Assembly (NCBI GenBank): GCA_002328075.1
Contig: DCVT01000020.1
Coordinates: 6,673-70,672 of the forward strand
DNA from: Anaerolineales bacterium UBA2181
GTDB taxonomy: Bacteria; Chloroflexota; Anaerolineae; Promineifilales; UBA4811
Direction of reading: 5' to 3'
DNA: 64,000 bases
Positions within the stretch are counted from its first letter, which is position 1. Every line of letters starts with the position of its first letter. Position numbers and translations under genes: made by a program. Shown here piece after piece: positions 35,463-44,854 of this stretch. The notes beneath the pieces are model-generated. The model saw nothing but the letters and a program-made list of their open reading frames with translations, was not told the origin of the DNA and searched no databases.

Positions 35463-35888
35463 ATGTCCTGGCTGGACGTGCCTCGCCTGCAGCAGGCTCA
35501 GCCGGGCTGGTGCCGGCCGGCCTGTGTGGCCATGGTCGCGGCCTGCTGGCGACCACCGCTCCCGAAGGCAGACGCGGCGCGCTGGCTGGGCACTGGCGCG
35601 ATCGGGACGGTTGCCGGCCGGGTTACGCGGCTGGAGGGGCGCGGTTTCCAGGTGACCTACCGGGTTGGCTCGGCCGGCGGCCTGACCACCTGGCTGGCCC
35701 AGAGCGTGCCCTGCATCCTCTTCTGGCGCACTGGCGAACGGCCCTATTGGCCGCTGGGTACGCCTCATGCTGTCGTGTTGGCTGGAACGGACGCGGATCA
35801 GGCCTATCTGTTTGATCCGGCCTGGGATACCGCTCCCGTGATGGTCCCCATGGGTGACTTGCTCCTGGCCTGGTCGGACACCGAATAG
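35463..35888 (+). CDS. C39/papain-like cysteine peptidase, 141 aa
   Basis: LDVPRLQQAQPGWCRPACVA has the Gln and catalytic Cys of a papain-fold peptidase of the C39 type, LGTPHAVVLAGTD the His, and LFDPAWD the Asp. The ATG at 35463 follows GCGGAG. There is no membrane or ATPase domain, so it is a stand-alone enzyme, not a bacteriocin exporter. It is open over its full length. Confidence 0.65.
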   Translation: MSWLDVPRLQQAQPGWCRPACVAMVAACWRPPLPKADAARWLGTGAIGTVAGRVTRLEGRGFQVTYRVGSAGGLTTWLAQSVPCILFWRTGERPYWPLGTPHAVVLAGTDADQAYLFDPAWDTAPVMVPMGDLLLAWSDTE

Positions 35889-35970
35889 ACCTACGCTGTG
35901 CTGCGGCCGGCGACGTGATGAGCCTCGCTGTCAATCACAGCGCAGGACGAGCTTGCACTCGAGAGGCGCC

Positions 35971-36228
35971 ATGAATACTCGTTTCGAGGACATCTTTTCC
36001 GGCAAGGCGGTCAAGAAGCGGCTGACGTTCAACACGGGGATGGACAAATTCCTCCGCTACGTGCTGGAGTACCTCACTGACAACTATGGAAACGGCTGTG
36101 CCGGCTCTCTTTTCGTCGCCGGTCAACTGGGCCAGCGTGTTCAGCGCTTGTTGGCCGGTGCGGGTGCATTCTGCCGGGACGGAACCGCGTGGCGCAAGGG
36201 CGGCGAATTCACCTTTGCGTGCTCGTGA
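35971..36228 (+). pseudogene. BrxL-like N-terminal fragment, 85 aa
   Basis: FEDIFSGKAVKKRLTF and DKFLRYVLEYLTDNYG agree with the opening of BrxL, the Lon-like AAA+ protein of type 1 and type 4 BREX (pattern F-x-G-K-V-V-R-K-D-L ... Y-V-L-E-Y-L). After about 50 codons the similarity stops and the frame ends in unrelated sequence just before the 187-bp repeat, so the other 600 codons are gone. Confidence 0.45.
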
Positions 36229-36341
36229 TGATCGGCGCAGTGGTCGCTCGGGCCGTGGTTGGTCACGGGCCGAGCGGTGGACGGCTACCGATCCGGTGAG
36301 GACACGCGACCCGGGCCGAGATTGGGCGGCGCGGCTGGGAC

Positions 36342-36528
36342 TGGCGGTCACCCTGACGCTAACGCAGCATGGTCTCCAAGGCGAGGTACACCGGCCGGGG
36401 TGAACCGTCCGGCCGCAAGATGCAATAGCCCGACTCACCAAAGCTGCTGCCCAACAACGGGGCGAAATTCAGGTTCCACAGGAACAAGGGTCCCACCCAA
36501 CGCCACGTGTGGGCCAACTCGTAGGCGC
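36342..36528. repeat. 187-bp repeat, copy 2 (in glycosidase gene)
   Basis: Same orientation and nearly same sequence as 14314-14500. Here it covers the last 56 codons of the lipoprotein glycosidase gene plus 17 bases beyond the stop, so this is the parent copy. Confidence 0.9.
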
Positions 36529-37780
36529 GCAGGGTATAGGTTGCCTGCTGCCATTCGCTCACGGCCTCCATGTACGCTGCATCGGCCGGCGGGGAGGCCC
36601 CCATGCCGTCGAAACTGCCCCAGCCGAACTCGGTCACCCAGACCTGCTTCTCGGGGCGCCCTGCCCGGTTCAGGATGGTGTAATAGTCCCACAGCGTATC
36701 CCAGAAGAAGAAGCTGGGATGGTTGTTGTGGGTGGGCGCGATCGGGTCCGGCGCGGCCTTGCGCGCGTCGGGTGGGTTGGCCCACCCATACGGGTGCGCG
36801 CCGATCGCATCCACCAGATCCGCTATGCCGCCCGCCAGCATCTCGCTCAGGTAGGACCGATCGTCAACCGCGTCCACCCGGTCGTTGATGCCCGTGGGAG
36901 CCGGAGCCCCGCTGACAAGGATCGCCAGCCGGTCGGCCGACCGGACGCCTTCTGCCCCGGCGCGAACCAACCTCACAAAGTCGGTTGCGCTCAGCGGCGA
37001 ACCGTTCCATTCACGTCGAAGGTTGGGTTCATTCCAGAGTTCATAAGCCGCCACCTGGCCCCGATATCGGGTTGCCAGGTGGACCATGAAATCCCGAAAA
37101 TCCGCGTAATCCGATGGAGGACCATCCAGTTCGGTCGTCGGCCGGCTCCAATCGGGCGCTTTGGCCACGCTCAGCAGCAGGTAGATGTTGTTGGCGGCTG
37201 CGCCCGCGACCAGCGTGTCCAGTTCCTGCCAGAATACGGGATCATAGCGACCGCGTTCGGGCTGGTACAACTTCCAGGAGACCTGAGTTTTGACCCATCC
37301 CACCCGTAGGGTGCGCAAGTGTCGAAAGATCAGTGAGACGTCTTCTCCGTGCAGGTGCACCTGGACGCCTACCTCGCTGCGATCCAGCGGCGGTCCCTGA
37401 TAGACCGGGTGGGCCCGCGTCGGCGTCATGGTGGGCGGTCGAGTCGCGGCCGGCCGAGGGGTTGACTCGGGTTCCATGGGCGCAGGGTCAGCCGAGGCGG
37501 AAGAGAGGTCATCCAGCCCAACCGCCGGTGTCGGCCACGTGAGCGGATAAGCGGGCGGGGGCGCGCCGGTCGGTGACGGTTGGGGGCGTGGGTTGGGGAC
37601 GGCCGTGGCGGATGACAACTGGCCGGACGAGACGACGGGCGTGGTCAGCACGGTCGTCGAAGGATCGAGACTAAAGGCCTGAGTGTCGGTGATGGGCGAC
37701 TCGGGGGCAACAGCGGGCTCCCCCTGGCAGCCCGACATGACCAGGGAGAGGATCACCAACGGAAAGAACCACCTCAGCAT
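36359..37780 (-). CDS. Glycoside hydrolase (clan A-like) lipoprotein, 473 aa
   Basis: A lipoprotein signal (LVMSGC) is followed by a Pro/Ser/Thr-rich linker to about residue 125 and then a TIM-barrel glycosidase. YELWNEPNLRREW carries the acid/base Glu in the clan-A NEP motif and VWVTEFGWGSFDG the nucleophile Glu. The family is one of the GH5/GH39-like groups; I cannot fix which. The protein would be exported and tethered to the membrane. GAGGAG lies 11 bases before the ATG. The 3' end is duplicated 22 kb away. Confidence 0.8.
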   Translation of the reverse strand: MLRWFFPLVILSLVMSGCQGEPAVAPESPITDTQAFSLDPSTTVLTTPVVSSGQLSSATAVPNPRPQPSPTGAPPPAYPLTWPTPAVGLDDLSSASADPAPMEPESTPRPAATRPPTMTPTRAHPVYQGPPLDRSEVGVQVHLHGEDVSLIFRHLRTLRVGWVKTQVSWKLYQPERGRYDPVFWQELDTLVAGAAANNIYLLLSVAKAPDWSRPTTELDGPPSDYADFRDFMVHLATRYRGQVAAYELWNEPNLRREWNGSPLSATDFVRLVRAGAEGVRSADRLAILVSGAPAPTGINDRVDAVDDRSYLSEMLAGGIADLVDAIGAHPYGWANPPDARKAAPDPIAPTHNNHPSFFFWDTLWDYYTILNRAGRPEKQVWVTEFGWGSFDGMGASPPADAAYMEAVSEWQQATYTLRAYELAHTWRWVGPLFLWNLNFAPLLGSSFGESGYCILRPDGSPRPVYLALETMLR

Positions 37781-39231
37781 AACCTAACATGCTCCTCGAG
37801 CGCCACCGTGATCTCCGGCAGCCCCCGGAACACCGCTCGCAACGCCGTAGCCGAACCCACACGTAGCTCCTTCGCTCACGGTACTCCCTCAAAATGATGC
37901 GCTGCGCAGCCACCTGGCACAGCTACCCTCCGGCAATCCGATGACAGCACCCCACATTCCTGCAAGACCATCCGTGTCTGCACCTCCTCCGTCGCCCACT
38001 CCGCCTCCTTTGCTCTCAAGATCCCTCGGCGGATGCACCGCACCATCATGCTCCGAGACCGACTCCGCCACCGCATGTGTGCCACCCAGTGGGCATCCTT
38101 GGGTAAGTCCGCTCCGCCTTGACGGTCCACCTGCCCCTCCATCACGGGTATCCCGTGATGTGGGTGTCCACAGCGATCTCGGATGGCCTGGCATCCCTGC
38201 AACTATGAGCCTTTCATCACCGATCTCGTCTGGCCGGGCTTCACGCGCGGCCACCCAAGACCGCGTCGGGTTCTGCCCCGGCACACGGAGCGTGCGGTCG
38301 ATCCCGGTGATCATGACGTCATCGAGTCCGCGTCGATTGGCCTGGGCGGGTCACAGATTCGTGCGGACCGTCGGGATTGCTGGTGACAGCAACGGGCTGG
38401 TTGCTCCACACCGACATGGTTTCGCCTGGGGACCATTGTGAATCCTTACCGCCGAGCTGTCAAATCCTGCAGGTCGTTACCCGGGGACTATCCGGCGCCA
38501 CCGGGTAACGCGGGACGAGCGTCGCCAGGTGGCCTTGCGTCCCGGTCCGTTTGGCGGTCGGGCTGCCGGAAGGCAGCGACGGCGGCCGGCAGCCGCACGT
38601 GGACGGGTGAAGGACCTGAGCGACTCGTAGCGCCGTTGTTGCACCTCTGGCCGACGATCAGCATCCGAGGTCAACGTCACCGGTTATGGGAGCAACGCAA
38701 ACATGTCGTCTTCCGCGGGCAGGCCCAATGCCGGCGGCGGCACGGATTGCCAACCGAACATATGCGGCCGTTGTTCTCGGTTGGCTCTGAAGGCTGAGGT
38801 GGGGTGCCGCGGGAAAAGGGCATCCACCTGGCCGGCAAGATCGTCCTGGGCCCCCCGATGGGGGGCAAGCAATCCGTAATCTTTCGCGTCGCAAGCTGTT
38901 GCATGCGTGCCCCCGGCGAGTCAGCTAAGTTTGTGGAACGCCGCTGACAACTCGCGGCGGAACTGCCTGCGGTGAGCTTTTCCCAGTGTCACATCCACCT
39001 GGTGGAAAGCGGTCACCGCCTGACTGCCGGCGACGCCCTCAAGTCCGATGAGCTGCCCCGAGCCCACCGCGGCCGGCCGCATGGCGCTGGCGGCCGCTCC
39101 GCTGCTCCGATCTGCCCAAGGACACCCGGCCGATCCATGGTGGTTCGACCTGGAATACGCCGGCCAGACGCTCCAGTCACGCGGCGGCAACGACCGGTGA
39201 ATCGGTCGGATTTGCCGGAGCTACCCGTCCC
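37781..39231. other. Stretch of 1.45 kb without recognisable gene
   Basis: Open frames of up to 166 codons exist on both strands between 37.88 and 38.44 kb, among them a minus-strand frame with LRAKEAEWATEEVQTRMVLQ that looks protein-like, but none gives a family signature and the frames compete. The only definite structure is the hairpin at 38475-38510. It may hold relics too decayed to name. Confidence 0.45.
38475..38510. repeat. Perfect 10-bp inverted repeat
   Basis: CGTTACCCGG and CCGGGTAACG enclose 16 bases. There is no T run after it on either strand, so it is not a standard terminator; no neighbouring gene explains it. Confidence 0.6.
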
Positions 39232-40260
39232 ATGAGGATCGATCTAGAGGCCCATTTTGTCATCGCCGCCTACGTCAGGGCGATGGAGGAGCGCGCTGCG
39301 CCTCCGCGCTACCTGCTCGATCGGCGGACCGGGCGCTGACGGCTGTACTACTCGGAAGACGTAGGCGAGCCGCTGGAGGATGCCCTTCTCGGCAAGCTGC
39401 TCGGAGTCGGTGAAGGTCGGATCGGGCAGATGGATGCGGCCGGAATCGACGTCCAGGTGCTCAGCCTGACCGCGCCAGGGGTCGAGCATTTCGAGCCGGC
39501 AGCCGGCACCAGTTTGGCCCAGGCGGTCAACGACGAGCTGGCTGAGGTGATCGAGCGCCATCCGGGCCGCTTCCTGGGGCTGGCTTCCCTGGCGCCCCAG
39601 GCGCCGCAAACCGCCGCCGATGAGCTGGAGCGAGCGGTCAAGTCCCTGGGATTTGTCGGCTGGAAGACGCACGCCAACTACCGCGGCAGCCATCTGGACG
39701 ACGAGCAGTACTGGCCGATTCTCGAAAGGGCGGCCGAGCTGGGCGTGCCGATCTTTCTCCATCCAACCGCGCCTGCCTGGCCGGCGTTGGCCAAGTACGG
39801 CTTTGCCCTGGCTGGTGCGCCTTTTGGCTTTGGCATCGAGATCTCTGTCTGCATGATGCGCCTGATCTACAGCGGGATATTCGACCGCTTTCCGGCGCTC
39901 AAGATCATCCCAGGTCACCTGGGCGAGGGCGTCCCCTTCCTGATGCAGCGCATCGATTTCGCCTATGTCCGGCCTTGGTTTGACCCGGCTGCCAGGCCCC
40001 CCCTGAGGAAAAAGCCCAGCGACTATCTAAAAGAAAACGTGTTGGTCGCCACCAGCGGGAACTACCTCCCGGCCGCATTCGCGTGCACCCGCGAGGCGAG
40101 CGGCATCGACCGGATCCTTCTGGGGACCGATTCTCCCTACGAAGACTCGCAAGAGTGCGTGCATTTCCTGGACGCGTTGGGCTTGCCCAAAGGGGACAGG
40201 CAGAAGATTGACTACCTGAACTTTGCCCGGCTACGTGTGGAGAGGAGGGCCGACAACTGA
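39232..40260 (+). pseudogene. Amidohydrolase (ACMSD-like) with one in-frame TGA
   Basis: The gene matches the amidohydrolase-2 family of metal-dependent hydrolases and decarboxylases (ACMSD-like): MRIDLEAHF at the start, QMDAAGIDVQVLSL, GVPIFLHPTAP with a metal His, IPGHLGEGVPFLMQR with the second, and ILLGTDSPY with the catalytic Asp. A TGA at 39337-39339 (codon 36) interrupts an otherwise open frame of 343 codons, and homology continues across it. A shorter product from the ATG at 39430 would lack the first metal-binding strand. One base change, TGG or CGA to TGA, explains it. Confidence 0.75.
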
Positions 40261-40626
40261 AGCACCGACGCTCCTGATAACCTCGTCCAACCCAGTACGA
40301 AAAGCTCAGGGTAGGCCGCTGACGATCGAAACGCGTCTCTTGCGTGGCTCGGCACCTGTGCGCTATTGCGCTGGTCGCCCGGCATTCGATCGAAACCATC
40401 GTCCGAACAGATGCCCTTGCGCGACTGGTGCGCGCCCCGTCAGCTCGCTCTGACCCATCGGGCGCTGCCGGAGAGTGTCCCCGTAGATTGAATCGGATGC
40501 CAACTGGGCAATCCCGCGGTGGCGACAGAGCCGGGCTGCAGCCATTTGCCGAAATCGGCTATAATACCGTTGCTCGACAGGGTCACGTTCTGCCGACCCT
40601 TGGTGATGACGGCCGGAGGCAGCGCT
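40261..40626. other. Regulatory gap before the sensor kinase
   Basis: No gene in 366 bases. A perfect TATAAT at 40560-40565 without a good -35 is the best promoter candidate. Confidence 0.4.
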
Positions 40627-43600
40627 ATGGGCAGTCTCAAGGAGAGCCTTTTCGTCCTACCCGCACTCCTGCTCCTGACGGGCCTGGGCGCGCTCCGGCC
40701 CGACCCGGTCGCTGCGCAGGTGCTGCGCTTCACCCGCCTGACCACCGAGGACGGCATCGCCCACGACACGGTCCACTGCATCCTGCAAGACGACCAGGGC
40801 TTTCTCTGGTTCGGCACCCAGAACGGTCTCAACCGGTACGACGGCTACACCTTTACCGTCTACCGGCATCGGTATGCCGACCCCACGTCGCTCGCCGACA
40901 GCACGGTCACCGCCGTTTACCAGGATTCGGCCGGCCTGCTCTGGGTCGGCACGGTGGTCGGGCTGGACAGTCTCGATCGGGCCACCGGGCAGTTCCACCA
41001 CCACTTGTCGGTAAGCGAGTCGGTGAGCATCGTCCTGGAGGACAACGCGGGCAACCTGTGGATCGGTTCGCACGGCGGAGGGCTGTTTCGGCTGGACCGG
41101 GCGAACGGCGAGGCGGTCCAGTATCGGCACGATCCGGCCTCGGCCGGGACCCTGAGTGACGACAACGTCACCGCCATCCACCAGGACAGTGAGGGTACGT
41201 TGTGGGTGGGCACCTGGAACGGGCTGAACGCGCTCGATCCGATCACCGGCCAGATCAACCGCTATCACGCCGATCCGGACGACCCGGCAAGCCTCAGTCA
41301 CGACTGGGTGACAGCGATCCTCGAGGAGCGCACCGGCGCCCCGGCGACCGGCTCGCGTCCAGTGTTGTGGGTGGGAACCGGGAGCGACGACACCCCCGAG
41401 GTCGGGGGGCTGAATCGCCTGGAGGTGGCGACGGGCCGTTTCACCCGCTACTTGCACGACCCGGACGATCGGCACAGCCTGGGACACAACCAGGTCACCG
41501 CGCTCTATCAGGATCGTGACGGCGCCCTCTGGGTCGGCACCGAGGCCGGACTCGATCTCTGGGAACCTGCCGGCGGCCGTTTTGTCCACCATGCCCACGA
41601 CCCCCTGGACTTGCACAGCCTGGGCCGCGGCCGGGTGAGCGTCATCAGCCAGGACCGCAGCGGCACCCTCTGGTTTGCCACCCGGGACGGAGGGGTCAGC
41701 GCGTACGCGACGGCCAAGGACCGGTTTGCGCGCTACCAGCCGGATCCGCTTGATCCCGACAGCCTCAGCGGCGCGTCGATCGGCGCTCTCTACCTGGACC
41801 ACGAAGGCATCCTCTGGATCGGCGTTCGCGGTGGCGGCCTCAACCGGCTGGATCGCGCCACCGGCCAATACACCCACTATCTCCACGACCCGAACGATCC
41901 TGACTCGCTGGGGGCGGACACGGTGACCGCGCTCCTGGAGGACCGCGAAGGTGTGCTGTGGGTGGGAACCTCGGATGGCCTGGATCGACTGGTGCTGAGC
42001 CGGTTCCAGGGCCCGGATGGCGACGGCGCACAGTTCACCCATTACGTCCACGATCCGGCCGACCCCAACAGCCTCTGCCCGGGTCCGGTCAAGGTGATCG
42101 CCGAGGACCGGGACGGCGTGCTGTGGGTCGGCACCGAAGAGCCGGGCACGCTCGGACGCTTCTCCCGCGCCGATGAGTCGTTCTTCTGCTACCAGCACGA
42201 CCCGGCCGACCCGGATGGTTGGCCCGACACCTACGGGGTGAGGGCGCTCTACCCAGACCGGATGGGCGACGCTTCGACGGGTTCAGGGGCGGCCCTCTGG
42301 CTGGGCACCTACGACGGCCTGATCCGTCTCGACCCCGCTACCGGGACCCTCCGGCGGTACCTCCACGATCCGGTTGATCCTTCCAGCCTTATTCACGATT
42401 TCGTCTGGTCCCTCTACCAGGATCGAGCGGGCGCGCTCTGGATCGGCACCCACGGCGGGCTCCATCGGCTCGACCCGACCAGCGGGCAGCTCACACTCTA
42501 CACCACCGAGGACGGCCTGCCCAACGATGCCGTGTCGGCGATCTACCAGGATGGACAAGGCGCCCTCTGGCTGGGCACCATCGGCGGCGGCGTATCCCGG
42601 TTCGATCCCGCTTCGGGCGCCATCAGGAATTATGATGTGAGCGACGGGCTGCCCAGCAACTCGGTGCTCATCGGCGCCCATCATCAGAGCGCCGACGGAG
42701 AGATCTTTCTGGGCGGTCCGAATGGCTTTACCGCCTTTTTTCCGGCCGACATTCGGGACAATCCGACGCTGCCGCCCGTTCGGCTGACCGCGTTTCGCAA
42801 GTTTGATCAGGTGGTCGAGTTCGACACCGACCTGGCCGAGCTCGAGTACATCACCCTCACCTACCGGGACAACTTTTTTGCACTGGAATTCGCCGCCCTG
42901 GATTTCACCGACCCGTCCAAGAACCAATATGCCTACCAGTTGGAAGGGTTTGACCAGGATTGGATCTACTGCGGTACGCGACGATATGCGGGGTACACCA
43001 ACGTGCCGCCCGGCGAGTACACCTTCCATGTGAAGGGGAGCAACAACGACGGCATCTGGAACGAGGCCGGGCAGAGTGTGAGAATCGTCGTTGCGCCGGC
43101 TTTTTGGCAGACCGGCTGGTTCCGGCTGCTGGCATTGGCTCTGGTCTTGGGCGTCGTCGCCGTCATCATCCGCCGGCGACTGCAATGGGTCGCCGTCCTG
43201 CGCGAGAGCGAGGAGCGGTTCCGGGCGTTGTTCGAGAGCGCCCCGCTGTCGGTGTTGGAGCTCGATGTGGGCCAGAGCCCGCCGCAGGTGCTACGCGCCA
43301 ACCAGCGATCAGAGAATCTCTTTGGCTGGCCGGCGGCGGAACTGGAGACGGTGGGGGCGGAGCGGATCCTGGCGGCGCCCGCGCTGGAGTGGACGGCCAA
43401 CTCGCTCCGCGCCGGCCAGACCGCCACTACCGAGTCCACCGGCCTGCGCCGAGATGGGGGCGAGTTTCCGGTCCGCATCTGCGCTACCCGCGAGCCGCGC
43501 TGGGGCCGCGTGATCCTGGTCCTGGAGGATATCACCGCTGAACGCGAGCGCCGGTCGGAGGAAGAGGCTATCGCTGAGGAACGCCGGCGCATCGCCCGCG

Positions 43601-44202
43601 AGATTCACGATGGGTTGGCTCAGGACCTGGCCGGGCTGCGACTCCAGGTGCCGTTCTGGCACAAGCTGGTGGATGAAGCGCCGGCGCGGATGCACGCGGA
43701 ACTGGACGGCTTGCACACGCTGCTGGGCGAGCAGATCCGCCAGGCCCGCCGATCGATTTTCGCCTTGCGGCCCGTAGAACTGGATGAACAAGGCTTCTGG
43801 CCAGCGCTGCGCCAATTCGTCCGGGAGTTCGGAGAGCAGTACCAGCTGCACGTTGACCTGAGAATCGACGGCCCGACGGAGTGGTTGCCGGCCTATCTGG
43901 AACTCGCACTCTTTCGCGTCATCCAGGAGTCGCTGAACAACGTCGGCAAACACGCTCAGGCCGGCATGGTCTGGATCGAGCTCGATCTTCAATCCGGCAC
44001 GGCGCTGACGTTGCGGGTCCGTGACGACGGCGTGGGTTTTGATCCGGCGACGCTCAGCGACGCCGGCCTACCGGGCCATTTTGGCTTGAAACAGATACGC
44101 GAGCGGGTCGAGTATCTGCATGGCGATTTTTGCCTGCACACCCGCCCGGGGGGAGGGACGGAGATAGCTGTGGTGTTGCCCGTGGGAACGAGCAAAACGT
44201 AA
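40627..44202 (+). CDS. Hybrid-type sensor kinase with Reg_prop propeller, 1191 aa
   Basis: A signal peptide (VLPALLLLTGLGAL) leads into about 14 two-component propeller repeats to residue 690 (pattern AL-Y-Q-D-x-x-G-x-LWVGT-x-x-GL-x-R-LD). A Y_Y_Y domain follows (about 735-805, YQLEGFDQDWIYCG), then one membrane helix (WFRLLALALVLGVVAVII), a PAS domain (865-970), HisKA_3 with the phospho-His in RRIAREIHDGLAQDL, and HATPase_c (VIQESLNNVGKHAQ, RVRDDGVGFDP). It senses an extracytoplasmic signal and phosphorylates a NarL-type regulator. GGAGG is seven bases before the ATG at 40627. Despite other domains there is no receiver domain; the partner is the regulator gene downstream. Confidence 0.93.
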   Translation: MGSLKESLFVLPALLLLTGLGALRPDPVAAQVLRFTRLTTEDGIAHDTVHCILQDDQGFLWFGTQNGLNRYDGYTFTVYRHRYADPTSLADSTVTAVYQDSAGLLWVGTVVGLDSLDRATGQFHHHLSVSESVSIVLEDNAGNLWIGSHGGGLFRLDRANGEAVQYRHDPASAGTLSDDNVTAIHQDSEGTLWVGTWNGLNALDPITGQINRYHADPDDPASLSHDWVTAILEERTGAPATGSRPVLWVGTGSDDTPEVGGLNRLEVATGRFTRYLHDPDDRHSLGHNQVTALYQDRDGALWVGTEAGLDLWEPAGGRFVHHAHDPLDLHSLGRGRVSVISQDRSGTLWFATRDGGVSAYATAKDRFARYQPDPLDPDSLSGASIGALYLDHEGILWIGVRGGGLNRLDRATGQYTHYLHDPNDPDSLGADTVTALLEDREGVLWVGTSDGLDRLVLSRFQGPDGDGAQFTHYVHDPADPNSLCPGPVKVIAEDRDGVLWVGTEEPGTLGRFSRADESFFCYQHDPADPDGWPDTYGVRALYPDRMGDASTGSGAALWLGTYDGLIRLDPATGTLRRYLHDPVDPSSLIHDFVWSLYQDRAGALWIGTHGGLHRLDPTSGQLTLYTTEDGLPNDAVSAIYQDGQGALWLGTIGGGVSRFDPASGAIRNYDVSDGLPSNSVLIGAHHQSADGEIFLGGPNGFTAFFPADIRDNPTLPPVRLTAFRKFDQVVEFDTDLAELEYITLTYRDNFFALEFAALDFTDPSKNQYAYQLEGFDQDWIYCGTRRYAGYTNVPPGEYTFHVKGSNNDGIWNEAGQSVRIVVAPAFWQTGWFRLLALALVLGVVAVIIRRRLQWVAVLRESEERFRALFESAPLSVLELDVGQSPPQVLRANQRSENLFGWPAAELETVGAERILAAPALEWTANSLRAGQTATTESTGLRRDGGEFPVRICATREPRWGRVILVLEDITAERERRSEEEAIAEERRRIAREIHDGLAQDLAGLRLQVPFWHKLVDEAPARMHAELDGLHTLLGEQIRQARRSIFALRPVELDEQGFWPALRQFVREFGEQYQLHVDLRIDGPTEWLPAYLELALFRVIQESLNNVGKHAQAGMVWIELDLQSGTALTLRVRDDGVGFDPATLSDAGLPGHFGLKQIRERVEYLHGDFCLHTRPGGGTEIAVVLPVGTSKT

Positions 44203-44266
44203 GACGTGAAACGTAAAACGAAAAACGTAGTTCGTAAGACGTAGTTCGTAAGAAGTGAAACGTAAA
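44197..44266. repeat. Heptamer array, left (ten units)
   Basis: Ten consecutive seven-base units close to ACGTAAA (ACGTAAG, ACGTGAA, ACGTAAA, ACGAAAA, ACGTAGT, TCGTAAG and so on). The first unit contains the stop codon of the sensor-kinase gene. The AT-rich array stands out from the GC-rich surroundings and is mirrored on the other side of the S23 gene. Confidence 0.85.
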
Positions 44267-44288
44267 GCAAGGGGCAAGGTGGACGGTG

Positions 44289-44801
44289 ATGGAGCGGCCG
44301 GCGAGCTACGAGGAGTGGGAGAGGACGGTGCCGGCGGCGATTGCGGAGGATTCGCTCTGGCAGATGAGAGCATACCGGATTGCTCTGTTTCTGTCTGACC
44401 TGGGCTGGCAGGATGCCACCAGGCTCGCGGGGGACCGTCGCGCGGTCGGCCTTGCGGACCAACCGGTTCGCTCCCTGGGCTCGGTGGGCGCCAACCTGGC
44501 CGAGGGGTACTCCCGCGGCACGGGAAAGGATCGAGCGCGGCTTTACGAGTACGCCCAGGGTTCGGCCCGGGAAAGCCGTGACTGGTGCTACCGGGCGCAG
44601 TACATCCTCGGGGAAGCGGTGCTGCACCATCGCCTCGACCTGTTGACCGAGGTGATCCGCCTGCTGCTGACGATGGTTCCTCAGCAGCGCGGCCGGGTGC
44701 TGCGTGAACCAAGACCCGCTTACCAGGCCGACCCTGCCGCGCCCGCCCTGCCGCCCGACGACCCCGCCCCACCCGTCTTGAGCCAACCCGTTCCGTGTTA
44801 G
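44289..44801 (+). CDS. S23/IVP four-helix-bundle protein, 170 aa
   Basis: SVGANLAEGYSRGTGKDRAR followed by YEYAQGSARESRDW is the signature of the S23 (23S rRNA intervening-sequence, bAvd-like) four-helix-bundle family. The C-terminal 40 residues are Pro-rich and extra to the family. The gene stands between a sensor kinase and its regulator and is enclosed by inverted arrays of a seven-base unit. I choose the ATG at 44289; a GTG lies one codon before. The family's role outside rRNA introns and retroelements is unknown; no reverse transcriptase or 23S rRNA is near. Confidence 0.8.
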   Translation: MERPASYEEWERTVPAAIAEDSLWQMRAYRIALFLSDLGWQDATRLAGDRRAVGLADQPVRSLGSVGANLAEGYSRGTGKDRARLYEYAQGSARESRDWCYRAQYILGEAVLHHRLDLLTEVIRLLLTMVPQQRGRVLREPRPAYQADPAAPALPPDDPAPPVLSQPVPC

Positions 44802-44829
44802 CTTACGTTTCACGTTTTACGTTTTATGC
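44802..44829. repeat. Heptamer array, right (four units, inverted)
   Basis: CTTACGT, TTCACGT, TTTACGT, TTTATGC: the reverse complement of the left array's unit. It begins at the base after the S23 stop codon and ends 26 bases before the regulator start. Confidence 0.8.
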
Positions 44830-44854
44830 CTTATCCCGATCGCCAGGAGTAACC

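Noticed and set aside
37889..38314. Minus-strand frames of 141 and 108 codons
   Set aside because: They overlap each other and a plus-strand frame of 166 codons; no motif decides between them, so none is called as a gene.
39337..39339. TGA in the amidohydrolase as a selenocysteine codon
   Set aside because: No SECIS-like hairpin is evident after it and the family has no selenocysteine at this place.
44289..44801. S23 gene as part of a diversity-generating retroelement or rRNA intron
   Set aside because: No reverse transcriptase, variable repeat or 23S rRNA is present within the window.
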